Assembly: GCA_016934985.1 (NCBI GenBank)
Contig: JAFGRU010000011.1
Span: 1-34,569 of the forward strand
Reading direction: 5' to 3'
Origin: Deltaproteobacteria bacterium
GTDB lineage: Bacteria; Desulfobacterota; Desulfuromonadia; Desulfuromonadales; JAAYDE01
Length of the DNA: 34,569 bases
A program made the position numbers and the translations under genes. The stretch's first letter is position 1. Each line of letters starts with the position of its first letter. Shown in pieces: positions 24,410-32,703 of the stretch. A model generated the notes under the pieces. That model searched no databases. It saw only the letters and a program-made list of their open reading frames with translations, and had not been told where the DNA came from.

Positions 24410-24493
24410 GCATCGCCCACTCCAAGGGCCGCGTGAACCCATCCATGGGGCTTAGCCGCCGCCATCCGGGCGGCAGATGCCCTTTCCATGGGC
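24410..24493. repeat. Cloverleaf-like intergenic inverted-repeat element
   Basis: An outer stem GCATC (24410-24414) / GATGC (24476-24480) encloses three hairpins: GCCC-actccaa-GGGC (24415-24429), CCCAT-cc-ATGGG (24438-24449) and GCCGCC...GGCGGC (24455-24474). A fourth, GCCC-tttccat-GGGC (24479-24493), follows. Several loops share a TCC or ATCC core. There is no T-run, so a simple terminator is unlikely. It resembles REP/BIME-type intergenic repeats or a small structured RNA; copies elsewhere would decide. Confidence 0.55.
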
Positions 24494-24547
24494 AACACGA
24501 GTCCTCGTTCTGAATAGTAACGAATTTTTTTAACATCGGAGGCAAAA

Positions 24548-25099
24548 ATGAAACAAATTCATCGGCTTTTTATTTTTTTCCCTCTGTTCCTGGCCCTCGG
24601 TTGCACCGGCCCGAAAATAACCCAGGATTTTGACCCAAGCATTGACTTCTCACGCCTGAATACCTACCAATGGCGTCTTCAGGAGGACAAAAAACCTGAA
24701 AACAGCCTGGTCGACGAACGTCTTCATAGCGCCATCGACAACGCCCTGAAGGAAAAAGGCTACCAGCGAATTTATAGCGGCAGAGGGGATTTTTCGGTCT
24801 CCTACCAATACCGGATCACAAAAAACTTTGACTCTCCCAGCCTCCATACGGGAGTCGGAGTCGGCGGCAGCAGTTCGGGGGTGTTCGGCGGTATTGGCCT
24901 GGGTGCAATTGATTTCGGCGACCGCCGCGACGAAGCAACTCTGACCATCAACATCTGGGACGCTATTTCCGGCAGGCTGATCTGGCAGGGGAGCAACACC
25001 CGGCAGGTTCCGCACCCCGGCGATGCAACGGCAGTTGCGGTGCATAATATCCGTCAAGTGGAGGATATCCTGGCAAAATTCCCTCCTCTGGCAAAATAG
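24548..25099 (+). CDS. DUF4136-type lipoprotein, 183 aa
   Basis: The leader RLFIFFPLFLALGC ends in a lipobox (LALG-C). The mature protein has the DUF4136 pattern: an early DPSIDFSRLNTYQW, then RLHSAIDNALKEKGYQ, FSVSYQYRITK, a Gly-rich stretch (VGVGGSSSGVFGGIGLG), EATLTINIWDAISGRLIWQG and a closing helix (VHNIRQVEDILAKFPP). The family is found in many Gram-negatives as periplasm-facing outer-membrane lipoproteins without assigned function. The RBS GGAGG lies six bases before ATG. The DUF924 gene follows closely on the same strand, 24 bases later. Confidence 0.92.
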   Translation: MKQIHRLFIFFPLFLALGCTGPKITQDFDPSIDFSRLNTYQWRLQEDKKPENSLVDERLHSAIDNALKEKGYQRIYSGRGDFSVSYQYRITKNFDSPSLHTGVGVGGSSSGVFGGIGLGAIDFGDRRDEATLTINIWDAISGRLIWQGSNTRQVPHPGDATAVAVHNIRQVEDILAKFPPLAK

Positions 25100-25123
25100 C
25101 ATCGACACTTGCGAGGGCTGCCA

Positions 25124-25672
25124 TTGTCTGGATACGATTTCCGCGACATTATCACCTTCTGGTTTGAAGAAACCGGCCCCGGAGACTGGTGGAAGGGCGA
25201 TCCCCACTTCGATCATTTAATAAAAAACAGGTTTCTCGGCGTTCACGCCGCCGCCTGCCGTTGTGAACTATTCCGCTGGCGGGAGAAACCTTTGGGAAGG
25301 CTGGCGGAAATCCTACTCCTCGATCAGTTTTCCCGCCACATTCATCGCGGCACTCCTGCATCCTTCGCCTTTGACCCAATGGCCCTGGCTCTGGCTCAAG
25401 AAGCCATTCGAATGGGTGTTCAAGAGCATTTCAGCCCCCCGCAAAAAGCTTTTCTCTATATGCCCTTCATGCATAGCGAGTCATCCCTTATTCATGAAAT
25501 TGCTGGGAAGCTTTTTGTCGAACCGGGGCTGGAAAGGCAGCTCCAGTTCGAACTTCGGCATAAGGCCATTATTGACCGTTTCGGCCGCTATCCGCACCGC
25601 AACCAGACCCTGGGCCGGGAGTCCACACCGGAGGAGCGGGAATTTCTGACCCAGCCTGGCTCTTCATTTTAA
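25124..25672 (+). CDS. DUF924 family protein, 182 aa, TTG start
   Basis: The protein matches DUF924 (alpha-helical, TPR-like) by pattern: IITFWFEETGPGDWWKGD near the start, LAEILLLDQFSRHIHRGTPASF, FSPPQKAFLYMPFMHSES, HKAIIDRFGRYPHRNQTLGRESTPEEREFL. It lacks a signal sequence and should be cytosolic. TTG 25124 follows GAGGG by six bases and gives M-SGYDFRDIITFWF, the usual family start; the TTG at 25109 lies before that ribosome site. No biochemical role is established for the family. It lies 24 bases after the lipoprotein gene. No clear terminator follows. Confidence 0.88.
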   Translation: MSGYDFRDIITFWFEETGPGDWWKGDPHFDHLIKNRFLGVHAAACRCELFRWREKPLGRLAEILLLDQFSRHIHRGTPASFAFDPMALALAQEAIRMGVQEHFSPPQKAFLYMPFMHSESSLIHEIAGKLFVEPGLERQLQFELRHKAIIDRFGRYPHRNQTLGRESTPEEREFLTQPGSSF

Positions 25673-25940
25673 ACCCGACGCCACAACTTACCACGCTCTC
25701 TGAAAACCGCTGCAGTCTGCTCACTTTTTCAAAAGGGTCAGGTCTTTTTTTTGTTTTAATCTTCAGACCTCTCAACACGGCAACGCCCGTTCTATCACGA
25801 AAAACGACCGCTTATTCGTTTTACGCATTTCAAATCCCTGTTTTTAGTTGACATTTTCGGCATGAAGGATATTTATTAAAATATCTCATATATCCCCTAT
25901 TCCGCTTGTCGCCGGCTTCCTCCGGGAGGCAGCTGGCGTT

Positions 25941-26105
25941 ATGGTTTTAATAATCATATTATGTATAATTTTTCCTCCGCTAGCGGCCTATCTCCAAGTC
26001 CGTCTCAGTACCCATTTCCGGGTCAACATCCTACTGACGATCCTTGGGGGAGTGCCCGGAATGGTGCATGCCCTGTGGCACGTCTTTAGCGACCGCAAAA
26101 CCTGA
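25941..26105 (+). CDS. Small Pmp3/YqaE-family membrane protein, 54 aa
   Basis: ATG 25941 opens a 54-codon frame ending at TGA 26105, and its product has the full Pmp3/YqaE pattern: helix one IIILCIIFPPLAAYLQV, a short polar turn (RLSTHF), then helix two RVNILLTILGGVPGMVHALWH. The PPLA and INILLT..G..PG..HA signatures are characteristic. These hydrophobic peptides are stress-induced in plants and fungi and affect membrane potential in yeast; the bacterial function is not defined. GGGAGG lies 11 bases upstream, which is rather far. The gene is easily missed because of its size. It lies between the DUF924 and HEAT-repeat genes on the same strand, with about 80 bases before the next start. Confidence 0.85.
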   Translation: MVLIIILCIIFPPLAAYLQVRLSTHFRVNILLTILGGVPGMVHALWHVFSDRKT

Positions 26106-26188
26106 ATCTCTGCCTTTTTTTCGGTCCCGACCGGAGGAATGGGTTATTAAACAGGAAATCCTGTCCATTGTTCAGCAGGGAGCTTTTC

Positions 26189-26875
26189 ATGTGGAAAACA
26201 TCCAAACCCAATATCGAAAAATTGATTGAAAGGAAAGACGTTCAGGGTCTGATCGCCCTTCTGGGCGACCCGGATTCTTTGATCGTTGCCGCCGCCGCCC
26301 GCGCCTTGGGCGAAATAGGCGAGGCCAGTGGCGTGCCCCCCCTCAAGGAAAAAGCAATCATCGGCAATCTTGCCGCCATATCCGCTCTCGGCCTGATCGG
26401 GGGCGACGAGGCCACCACTATTCTGGTCCACCTGACCGAGCGGGAGGACTTCCCTCATCACGTGCTGGCCGGCACCATCCAGGCTCTGGGTGAGACCGGA
26501 GACCCGCAAATCGTGGACCACATCAAAAGATTCCTGGTAAATGAGGACGACTGGATCCTCAGGGAGACCCTGGCGGTTTTGAAGAAATTCCTCTCCGAGA
26601 AAGAGGTGGAATTTCTCATCCGTGAACAGCAGGAACTTCTGGGCACCGACGGGGTAAAAAAAACAGCGGTCATGCACTGTAAAAACTGCGGGGAGAATTT
26701 TACCCATCAACAGGCCCAGGTCGATTCCATCACGAGCAAAGACGGCTCCTTGACACGCTACCTTTTTCTGTGCCCGCAGTGCGGAGCCAACCTGCTCGAC
26801 TCCAAAGGCCAGCCCATCGAACAAATTGAGAGACACCCCATTGAACAAGAAGAGGAGGAAGAAACCGAAGAATGA
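26189..26875 (+). CDS. HEAT-repeat protein with C-terminal zinc ribbon, 228 aa
   Basis: Residues about 10-145 are HEAT/armadillo-like repeats (LIALLGDPDSLIVAAAARALGEIG, next LAAISALGLIGGDEATTILV, then IQALGETGDPQIVDHIKRF), starting after a short lead. A Cys4 zinc ribbon follows (HCKNCGENF near 163 and FLCPQCGANL near 195). The tail is acidic (EQEEEEETEE). There is no signal peptide. ATG 26189 has GGGAG six bases upstream; the longer frame from TTG 26168 lacks a site. It overlaps the aminotransferase by four bases (ATGA), so the two are translationally coupled. HEAT repeats usually serve as binding scaffolds. What it binds is unknown; a direct link with the aminotransferase is possible only from coupling. 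Confidence 0.85.
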   Translation: MWKTSKPNIEKLIERKDVQGLIALLGDPDSLIVAAAARALGEIGEASGVPPLKEKAIIGNLAAISALGLIGGDEATTILVHLTEREDFPHHVLAGTIQALGETGDPQIVDHIKRFLVNEDDWILRETLAVLKKFLSEKEVEFLIREQQELLGTDGVKKTAVMHCKNCGENFTHQQAQVDSITSKDGSLTRYLFLCPQCGANLLDSKGQPIEQIERHPIEQEEEEETEE

Positions 26876-28062
26876 ACAATCCAGCATTTGCCGACCGCAT
26901 TTCCGATGTCCCCAAATCTTTTATCCGCGAGATCCTCAAGGTCGCCGTCAACCCCGAGATGATTTCCTTTGCCGGTGGCCTGCCGAACCGGGATCTGTTC
27001 CCGGTTAAAGAGCTGCAAAACGCCTCCAACCAAGTCTTTGAAACGGCCGGCAAAGAAGCGCTCCAATACAGCAACTCGGAAGGGTACCTTCCCTTGCGGG
27101 AATTTATCGCCAAACGATACGCCGACAAGGCCGGCCTCAAGGTGTCGCCGGACAACATCCTGATCACCTGCGGTTCGCAGCAGGGGCTTGATCTTCTCGC
27201 CAAGATCATTCTCAACGAAGGGGACGACGTTCTTATCGAAGAACCGGGCTACTTGGGCGCCATTCAGGTCTTTTCCGTCTACCGCTCGACCTTTGTCCCG
27301 ATCCCTCTACTGGATGACGGCCTTGATGCGAAGGCTCTGACCACGGCTCTGCAAAGCTATCGCCCGAAGCTGCTCTACACGGTGCCCAACTTCTCAAACC
27401 CGTCCGGCATCACCTACAGTCTCGAAAAACGCCGGGAGATCGCCGCCATTATCGAAGGGTACGCCACAATCCTGGTCGAGGACAATCCTTACGGCGACCT
27501 GCGCTACCGGGGGGAGGACATTCCATCCTTCAAGCATTTTCTCCCCGAACAGACCATCCTGCTGGGGAGTTTTTCCAAGACGGCGGTTCCCGGCTTCCGC
27601 ATCGGCTGGATCGTCGCCCCGGATGCCATCATGGACAAACTCATCGTCGCCAAACAGGCGGCCGACCTTCACACCAATATTTTCACCCAGCGCCTGCTCT
27701 ATCAGTATCTGAGTGACAACGATCTCGAGGCCCACATCCGCAAAATCCGCGAGGTTTACGGCAGGCAGGGGCGGGCCATGATCGAAAGTATCCGCAAGCA
27801 TTTTCCTTCCGACGTGCATTTCACCACACCGGACGGAGGGATGTTTCTCTGGGTCACCCTGCCGCCGCAGGTCTCCTCCATGAAACTCTTCGACCTGGCC
27901 ATCAAACGCAATGTCGCTTTCGTCCCGGGCAACCCCTTCTACACCTACCCCGTGGAGAACATCAACACGCTGCGCCTGAATTTCTCCTGCGTTGACGAAA
28001 AGACTATCGAAGTCGGCATTGCCAAACTGGGGGAAGCCATTAAGGAACTGCTGGGTAATTGA
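26872..28062 (+). CDS. PLP-dependent aminotransferase, fold type I (LysN/2-aminoadipate-like), 396 aa
   Basis: The protein has the class I/II aminotransferase features: ISFAGGLPNRDLFP at the start, LQYSNSEGYLPLREFIA, TVPNFSNPSGITYS with the PLP-stacking Asn175, LVEDNPYGDLRY with Asp204 and Tyr207, Schiff-base Lys236 in LLGSFSKTAVPGFRIGW, and LRLNFSCVDE near the C-terminus with the substrate-carboxylate Arg. The GGLP(N) motif and length match the 2-aminoadipate/aromatic/branched-chain group that is also the C-terminal half of MocR regulators, but no wHTH domain is present here. It is cytosolic. The exact amino donor cannot be assigned from sequence. Its start overlaps the HEAT-repeat gene. Confidence 0.92.
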   Translation: MNNPAFADRISDVPKSFIREILKVAVNPEMISFAGGLPNRDLFPVKELQNASNQVFETAGKEALQYSNSEGYLPLREFIAKRYADKAGLKVSPDNILITCGSQQGLDLLAKIILNEGDDVLIEEPGYLGAIQVFSVYRSTFVPIPLLDDGLDAKALTTALQSYRPKLLYTVPNFSNPSGITYSLEKRREIAAIIEGYATILVEDNPYGDLRYRGEDIPSFKHFLPEQTILLGSFSKTAVPGFRIGWIVAPDAIMDKLIVAKQAADLHTNIFTQRLLYQYLSDNDLEAHIRKIREVYGRQGRAMIESIRKHFPSDVHFTTPDGGMFLWVTLPPQVSSMKLFDLAIKRNVAFVPGNPFYTYPVENINTLRLNFSCVDEKTIEVGIAKLGEAIKELLGN

Positions 28063-28225
28063 CGAGAAAAGAAGCCGCCGGCCAGGCTTTTGTGTCTACC
28101 GGATATCTTTTTCAGCCGCTTTTCCATTCGCCCTGGTTTTCTTCCCCGCGAAACAATCCGAGGGTGATTGGCCTTTAACCGGGCAAGTGACTACTTACCG
28201 TAAATCTTGATAGAGTGAATATCTC

Positions 28226-29707
28226 ATGCAACGCAGCCGCTTCGTCATCATCGGTCTTGGAAACATCGGCACTCTTCTGATTAAGATGCTGTCCAGGGAT
28301 TTCGACCTGATTTGTATAGACAGCGACCCCGAAGCCCTTGCTTCGGCCCAGAAGCTGAACCACCCCAACCTGAAAGGGGTTGTGGGCGACGCCACCAGCC
28401 GCCTGGTGCTCGAAGAAGCCGGAGTGGCGGAAGCCGATACCGTCATCATCACCACCACGACGGAAAAATACACCATCGAGATCGCTCGCGTGCTTCATGA
28501 AAAATTCAATATCCCGAGGGTCATCGCCATGGGAATTACGCGAGATGGGATAAATCAGCTGGAAAACCTCGGGGCCGAGGTGGAAAACATCTTCAACATC
28601 AGCGCCACGGTATTGCGCAACCGCCTTGATTTCAAAACCAAAGCCGTGCTGGGTGTCGGTCTGGAGAAAAACGAAATTCTCGAAGTGGAAGTCAATCCCA
28701 ATTCGGCACTGGCAAACAAACCGCTTTCCTCGCTGAATCCCCACAACTGGCGAGTAGGCATCATCTACCGCGAGGGGAACATCCTGATTCCCCAGGGGAA
28801 TACCGTTATCAAGCCCCGGGACCGCCTCATCATTCTCGGCAATCCCCAGGTTCTCCAGTCCGTGGCGGATATTTTGACTTTCCGCTCGCAGGAATTCCCC
28901 CTGAGATACGGCGACACTCTGGCAGCACTGCTTGAGGGCGACGAAAAAGATGTCTTTTTTGAAGAGCTGGGCTATATTTTCAGCCTTCTGCCCCTGGAAA
29001 AGACCCTTCTGATCCACGTCCCCAACGATCCCGGCTACCTGGAAAACCTTAAAAAAAAGGCGGAAGATGCAAAATTGGGAGAGGTGAAATTTTTAGCGGC
29101 AGATAATTTAATGCCGGCCACCCTCAACCGCATGCTTTCTGAAAACGGCCACAAGGCGGGCCTCCTGGTTCTTCCAAAGCAAGAACTGACCAATGGGCGC
29201 CTGAGTTTTTTCGCCAAATCGAAAAAAAAGTTTTTTCTCCTCGATCTGGTATCGGCAATTCAATGTCCTCTGGTTCTGGCGGTTGGTACTTTTCCCTATA
29301 AAAATGTGGCGGTCCCCTGCATCTCCGTCGAGCATATGCAGCACGCCCTGGAAACGACCCTGGCCATCTCCACTGCCGTCAACTTCGAGGTTTCCGCTTT
29401 GCTCCCCAAACCGCCCAAGTATATCTCGGCGCAAGAGGAAGAGGACGGATTCCAGCGCACAAAAAAAGCCATTTCCGAACTCAGCCATGCTCACCGCAAG
29501 AGCATTAAAATGTTGGAATTTGAGGGCAATCCGATCCGGGAAATTCCCCAAGCCTTGAAGAAATTCTCCCTCGCCGTCAGCGAAATCGGAGCCTGGAGCA
29601 CACATGGCGTGTTGCGCTCCCTGCTCTGGCCGGACGTGGAATGGAAAATCATGCGTGATTCGCCCGTTTCCACCCTGCTCGTCCCCTCCCACGACCTTAA
29701 GCTCTAA
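28226..29707 (+). CDS. TrkA-type RCK regulatory protein with USP-like C-terminus, 493 aa
   Basis: Residues 1-140 are a TrkA-N/RCK Rossmann domain with the GLGNIG loop (10-15), the ribose-binding acidic CIDSD, VVGDATS and DTVIITTTTEKYT. Residues about 145-225 are TrkA-C (AVLGVGLEKNEILEVEV, VIKPRDRLIILGNPQVLQ). Residues about 245-493 have the alternating strand-helix pattern of universal-stress-like domains (KTLLIHVPN, KAGLLVLPKQE, CPLVLAVGTFPYKNV, PVSTLLVP). RCK subunits gate K+ channels or antiporters with NAD(H) or ATP and here would act on the antiporter that follows 19 bases later. The start has a modest AGAGTGA site eight bases upstream. No Trk/Ktr channel gene is visible, so the antiporter is the likely partner. 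Confidence 0.9.
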   Translation: MQRSRFVIIGLGNIGTLLIKMLSRDFDLICIDSDPEALASAQKLNHPNLKGVVGDATSRLVLEEAGVAEADTVIITTTTEKYTIEIARVLHEKFNIPRVIAMGITRDGINQLENLGAEVENIFNISATVLRNRLDFKTKAVLGVGLEKNEILEVEVNPNSALANKPLSSLNPHNWRVGIIYREGNILIPQGNTVIKPRDRLIILGNPQVLQSVADILTFRSQEFPLRYGDTLAALLEGDEKDVFFEELGYIFSLLPLEKTLLIHVPNDPGYLENLKKKAEDAKLGEVKFLAADNLMPATLNRMLSENGHKAGLLVLPKQELTNGRLSFFAKSKKKFFLLDLVSAIQCPLVLAVGTFPYKNVAVPCISVEHMQHALETTLAISTAVNFEVSALLPKPPKYISAQEEEDGFQRTKKAISELSHAHRKSIKMLEFEGNPIREIPQALKKFSLAVSEIGAWSTHGVLRSLLWPDVEWKIMRDSPVSTLLVPSHDLKL

Positions 29708-29726
29708 GAAAAGGCACTAAAGCGCC

Positions 29727-30893
29727 ATGTTCCAGCATCATCTCCCCATGTTCCTGATCGTCTGCGGAGCCGCCGTCATCCCCTTTGGCGCCAGAAGATT
29801 GCGCGTCCCTTCCGCAGCCCTCGAGATCATTTACGGCATGCTGGTTTTCAATTTCGTCCTCAAAGGAAGCCCCGAATGGTTTGTCCTCCTTCGCGAACTG
29901 GGCCTTATCTACCTCATGTTCGTTGCCGGCATGGAGTTGGATATCCGCAGCCTGCTCAATAGCGGCAGGCTTTTCTGGTACCTGCTGATTTCCCTTGTTT
30001 CTTTTACCGTGACGCCTCTTATTTTTGTCTTTCTGGGTTTCCCCTTTTACCTGGGGGTGACCCTCGCCATGGTTTCAGCCGGCATCGTTATCCCGGTCCT
30101 CAAGGAAACGGCTTTGATTAAAAAACCCCTGGGACAGAACATCATCGGGGTGGCCCTGACCGAAGAACTGGTTTCGATCGTGGTGCTGACCCTTATCGAT
30201 GCTTTTCACAAACATGGAACTATAGCGGGAACGTTGATCGAGCTTTTCAAACTGGTAATGCTTTTTGCCCTGGCCCTGGCCGTTCTCAAAGGAATGTATC
30301 TCCTCGCCTGGTGGAACCCGGAGCGGGTTCAAAAGGTGATGGAGAGCGATGATCCGGTCGAGGAAGGCGTCCGCATCGTGGTCACCGTGGCCTTTGCCGG
30401 TGGGATGCTTGCCGTGCTGGCCGGGGCTGAGGCGATTCTGGGATCGTTCCTCATGGGGGTAGTCTTCAGCTCCGTTTTCCGCAGCAAAGGGCGGTTCGAA
30501 GAAAAGATCAATGCCATCGGTTTCGGCTTTCTGATTCCGTTTTTTTTCATCGGGGTCGGTTCCGACCTGGATGTCCGGCTTCTGACATCATGGAATGTTG
30601 TCCTGTTGTCCTGTTTTCTGACGCTGATGGTTATGGTCGGCCATCTTGCACCCGTTTTTCTGACCCGGCCCCTCGGCATCAGCCTGCAGGAAGCCTGGGG
30701 CATGACAATTTTATTGTCAGCCCCCCTGAGCATGATCGTGGTCGCCGGAACGCTTGGCGGACGGATGGGACTTCTGACCCCGGAAATCAGGGATCCCCTG
30801 ATTCTAACCGCACTGTTTTCGAGCATACTCTACCCCTCCCTTTTCCGTCCGCTGGCGAGAAAGATGGCCGGCGCCAGGGCGGATTCGGTGTAG
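29727..30893 (+). CDS. CPA2-type cation:proton antiporter, membrane subunit, 388 aa
   Basis: This is an integral membrane protein with 11-12 helices of the monovalent cation:proton antiporter-2 family: VPSAALEIIYGMLVFN, LREIGLI-like LRELGLIYLMFVAGMELDIRSL (the helix pair with GxELD), AMVSAGIVIPVLKE, and GAEAILGSFLMGVVFSS, FFFIGVGSDLD. At the position where CPA2 antiporters usually have DD, ND or QD in the transport-site helix, this protein reads TEE (145-147). The C-terminus stops after the last helix, so the RCK part usually fused to KefB/KefC proteins is supplied by the preceding gene. K+ or Na+ efflux is plausible. The ribosome site is weak; co-translation from the RCK gene is likely. Confidence 0.9.
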   Translation: MFQHHLPMFLIVCGAAVIPFGARRLRVPSAALEIIYGMLVFNFVLKGSPEWFVLLRELGLIYLMFVAGMELDIRSLLNSGRLFWYLLISLVSFTVTPLIFVFLGFPFYLGVTLAMVSAGIVIPVLKETALIKKPLGQNIIGVALTEELVSIVVLTLIDAFHKHGTIAGTLIELFKLVMLFALALAVLKGMYLLAWWNPERVQKVMESDDPVEEGVRIVVTVAFAGGMLAVLAGAEAILGSFLMGVVFSSVFRSKGRFEEKINAIGFGFLIPFFFIGVGSDLDVRLLTSWNVVLLSCFLTLMVMVGHLAPVFLTRPLGISLQEAWGMTILLSAPLSMIVVAGTLGGRMGLLTPEIRDPLILTALFSSILYPSLFRPLARKMAGARADSV

Positions 30894-30998
30894 GGCACAT
30901 GTTTTTAAATTATTGAGGACACTTAGCTCCCGGCACCTATGCTATTGTTAATAAGTAGTGTGCGCCAGAAAATCGTCAGGGAAAGCGAAGCGTCTAAA

Positions 30999-31703
30999 AT
31001 GTTTACCCTTGATCAAGTCGTCCCCTGGGGACGCTCATTTAAAGAATACAAGGCCATGTTCGCCCTCACCGAAGGCGATCTCGAAAAGCGCATCCTCGGT
31101 TGCAGCGACGGCCCGGCGGGCTTCAATACCGGCCTCACCCGGCAGGGCGGCCGAGTGATATCAACCGACCCCCTGTATCGATTTTCTGCAACGGAAATTC
31201 GCGGATGGATTGACGAGGCCTTCACCCAGGTCCTTGAGCAGGTCCGCCAAAACCGCCATGAGTTCGTCTGGAACGACATTAAAGATCTCACCGAGTTGAG
31301 CTCCCTCCGCTGGGCCGCCATGGAAGAATTTCTGGCGGACTATCCCTCAGGCCTGAAAGAGGGACGCTATCGGGAAGCCGCCCTTCCCGACCTGCCCTTT
31401 GAAGATGCGAGCTTCGACCTCGCCCTCTGCTCCCATTTCCTGTTCCTCTACAGCGACCAGTTTTCCCTCGATTTTCATCTGGCCGCCGTGCGTGAGCTCT
31501 GCCGCGTAGCCAACGAGGTGAGGATTTTCCCGCTGCTGGAACTGGGGGCCATCCCGTCCCGGCATCTGGAGCCGCTTATCACCCACATGGGAAAAGAAAG
31601 CTACTCTTTGGAAAAAATCAAGGTGAATTATGAATTTCAGAAAGGCGGAAATCAGATGCTGAAAGTTTTCGGACCCCAGGGCCAATCACAATCCGGGCAA
31701 TAA
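30999..31703 (+). CDS. Class I SAM-dependent methyltransferase-like protein, 234 aa
   Basis: The glycine-rich loop ILGCSDGPAGFN, followed by GGRVISTDPLYRFS, is a motif I and II pair of a SAM-binding Rossmann fold. LPFEDASFDLALCSHFLFLYS is motif IV, and ELCRVANEVRIFPLLEL continues the fold. The family is widespread but has no assigned substrate. ATG 30999 gives the natural start (MFTLDQVVPWGRSFKEY). An upstream start at 30939 would add 20 polar residues without similarity; the choice is moderately certain because the ribosome site is poor. A candidate promoter (TTGAGG near 30914, TATGCT near 30939) has a 19-base spacer. It is a single-gene unit. Confidence 0.82.
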   Translation: MFTLDQVVPWGRSFKEYKAMFALTEGDLEKRILGCSDGPAGFNTGLTRQGGRVISTDPLYRFSATEIRGWIDEAFTQVLEQVRQNRHEFVWNDIKDLTELSSLRWAAMEEFLADYPSGLKEGRYREAALPDLPFEDASFDLALCSHFLFLYSDQFSLDFHLAAVRELCRVANEVRIFPLLELGAIPSRHLEPLITHMGKESYSLEKIKVNYEFQKGGNQMLKVFGPQGQSQSGQ

Positions 31704-32063
31704 CGCGGAGAATGTTTATTTACAAAAAACACAGTTGTCGGAAAAACCGGTGACAGCGTATCTGATTCTCGAAAGTCAGCTGTACTGCTCCCAAAACTCT
31801 GGCCATTTTTGAAGGCCTCAACTGTTATTTTTTTGCCCCCAATTCATCGAAAGTTCAAATCGACTTTCAGGCCCACCTTGCGCAATTGATTCAAAAGCAC
31901 TTTTGGATTAGGGCATAACCATCCAGCCTTTTCCCACCCATGGTTTTCGCATCGGAATTTCCAATCAAACCTCCTCAACAGACCTTGAGGCCTCACCAAA
32001 AATTTGTTATGTTCAAAAAAAGTATTTTTGCTGAAACAACAATTCTCAGATCAGAGAGACAAG
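31704..32063. other. Intergenic region before the PAS protein
   Basis: No gene is visible. A weak hairpin, GGCC (31801-31804) with GGCC (31814-31817), is followed about ten bases later by TTATTTTTTTG and may terminate the methyltransferase-like gene. GAAAGT (31849-31854) and ACTTTC (31863-31868) form another dyad. No clear promoter was found. Confidence 0.35.
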
Positions 32064-32615
32064 ATGGAGACAACAATAAAAGTAGTTTGTTGTGAGTGCG
32101 GAGCCAATTTGGGATTCAAAGCAGGAGGGACATCGCCTTATGGAAATGTCAGCCACGGGCTATGTAATTCATGTGCTCACCATTTTTATGCACAACTCGG
32201 TATGCCTTTAAATGAGTATTTGGAAGGTTTGCTGGTACCCGTTGTTGCAGTTAATCAAAAAGGCACCATCACCACTGCCAACCAGAAGGCTTTTGATCTC
32301 CTTAACAAAACCCCGGATCAGGTCCAGGGGTTTTGTGGTGGGGACGTTTTTGAGTGCGAATACGCCAAATTGCCCGAGGGCTGTGGCCAGACCATACACT
32401 GCAGCGGTTGTACAATTCGAAATACAGTGATGGAGACCATGCAAACCGGGTCACCGCACCAGTGGGTACCCGCATATCTTGACCAGCATTCCGAGACTGG
32501 ACCACACCCCATTGACCTCTTCGTCTCCACAGAAAAAAGGGGGGATCTGGTCTTTTTGCGCATCGAGGAGATTGAAGAGATCTCCCCGGAAAAGAGTGCA
32601 AACTCCAACTGCTAA
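32064..32615 (+). CDS. Cysteine-rich PAS-domain protein, 183 aa
   Basis: The N-terminal part is a putative zinc-binding module (Cys9, Cys10, Cys12, then HGLCNSC with Cys34 and Cys37). A PAS domain follows (about 52-165; VPVVAVNQKGTITTANQKAFDLL, and VFLRIEEI as last strand). Inserted in the PAS core is a cysteine cluster: GFCGGDVFECEYAKL, EGCGQTIHCSGCTIRNTV (Cys91, 98, 107, 113, 116). Eleven cysteines in 183 residues, all visible here, suggest a metal or Fe-S cofactor or a redox switch. There is no kinase, GGDEF or DNA-binding domain, so the output must be another protein. ATG 32064 has GAGAG six bases upstream and removes 20 residues of the longer frame. Redox or metal sensing is inferred. 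Confidence 0.82.
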   Translation: METTIKVVCCECGANLGFKAGGTSPYGNVSHGLCNSCAHHFYAQLGMPLNEYLEGLLVPVVAVNQKGTITTANQKAFDLLNKTPDQVQGFCGGDVFECEYAKLPEGCGQTIHCSGCTIRNTVMETMQTGSPHQWVPAYLDQHSETGPHPIDLFVSTEKRGDLVFLRIEEIEEISPEKSANSNC

Positions 32616-32703
32616 TCACGCTCAAGCTTTTTGCTAATTTTGAAGTAAGGTATAGTGGTGTTAATTTGACTGGTCTTACCCATTTTTCGTAAGTAGGTCG
32701 GAA

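Noticed and set aside
22606..24498. Minus-strand open frame of 630 codons
   Set aside because: It lies opposite the ACT-GlnE-like gene, which has recognisable nucleotidyltransferase motifs. The minus frame has no known motif.
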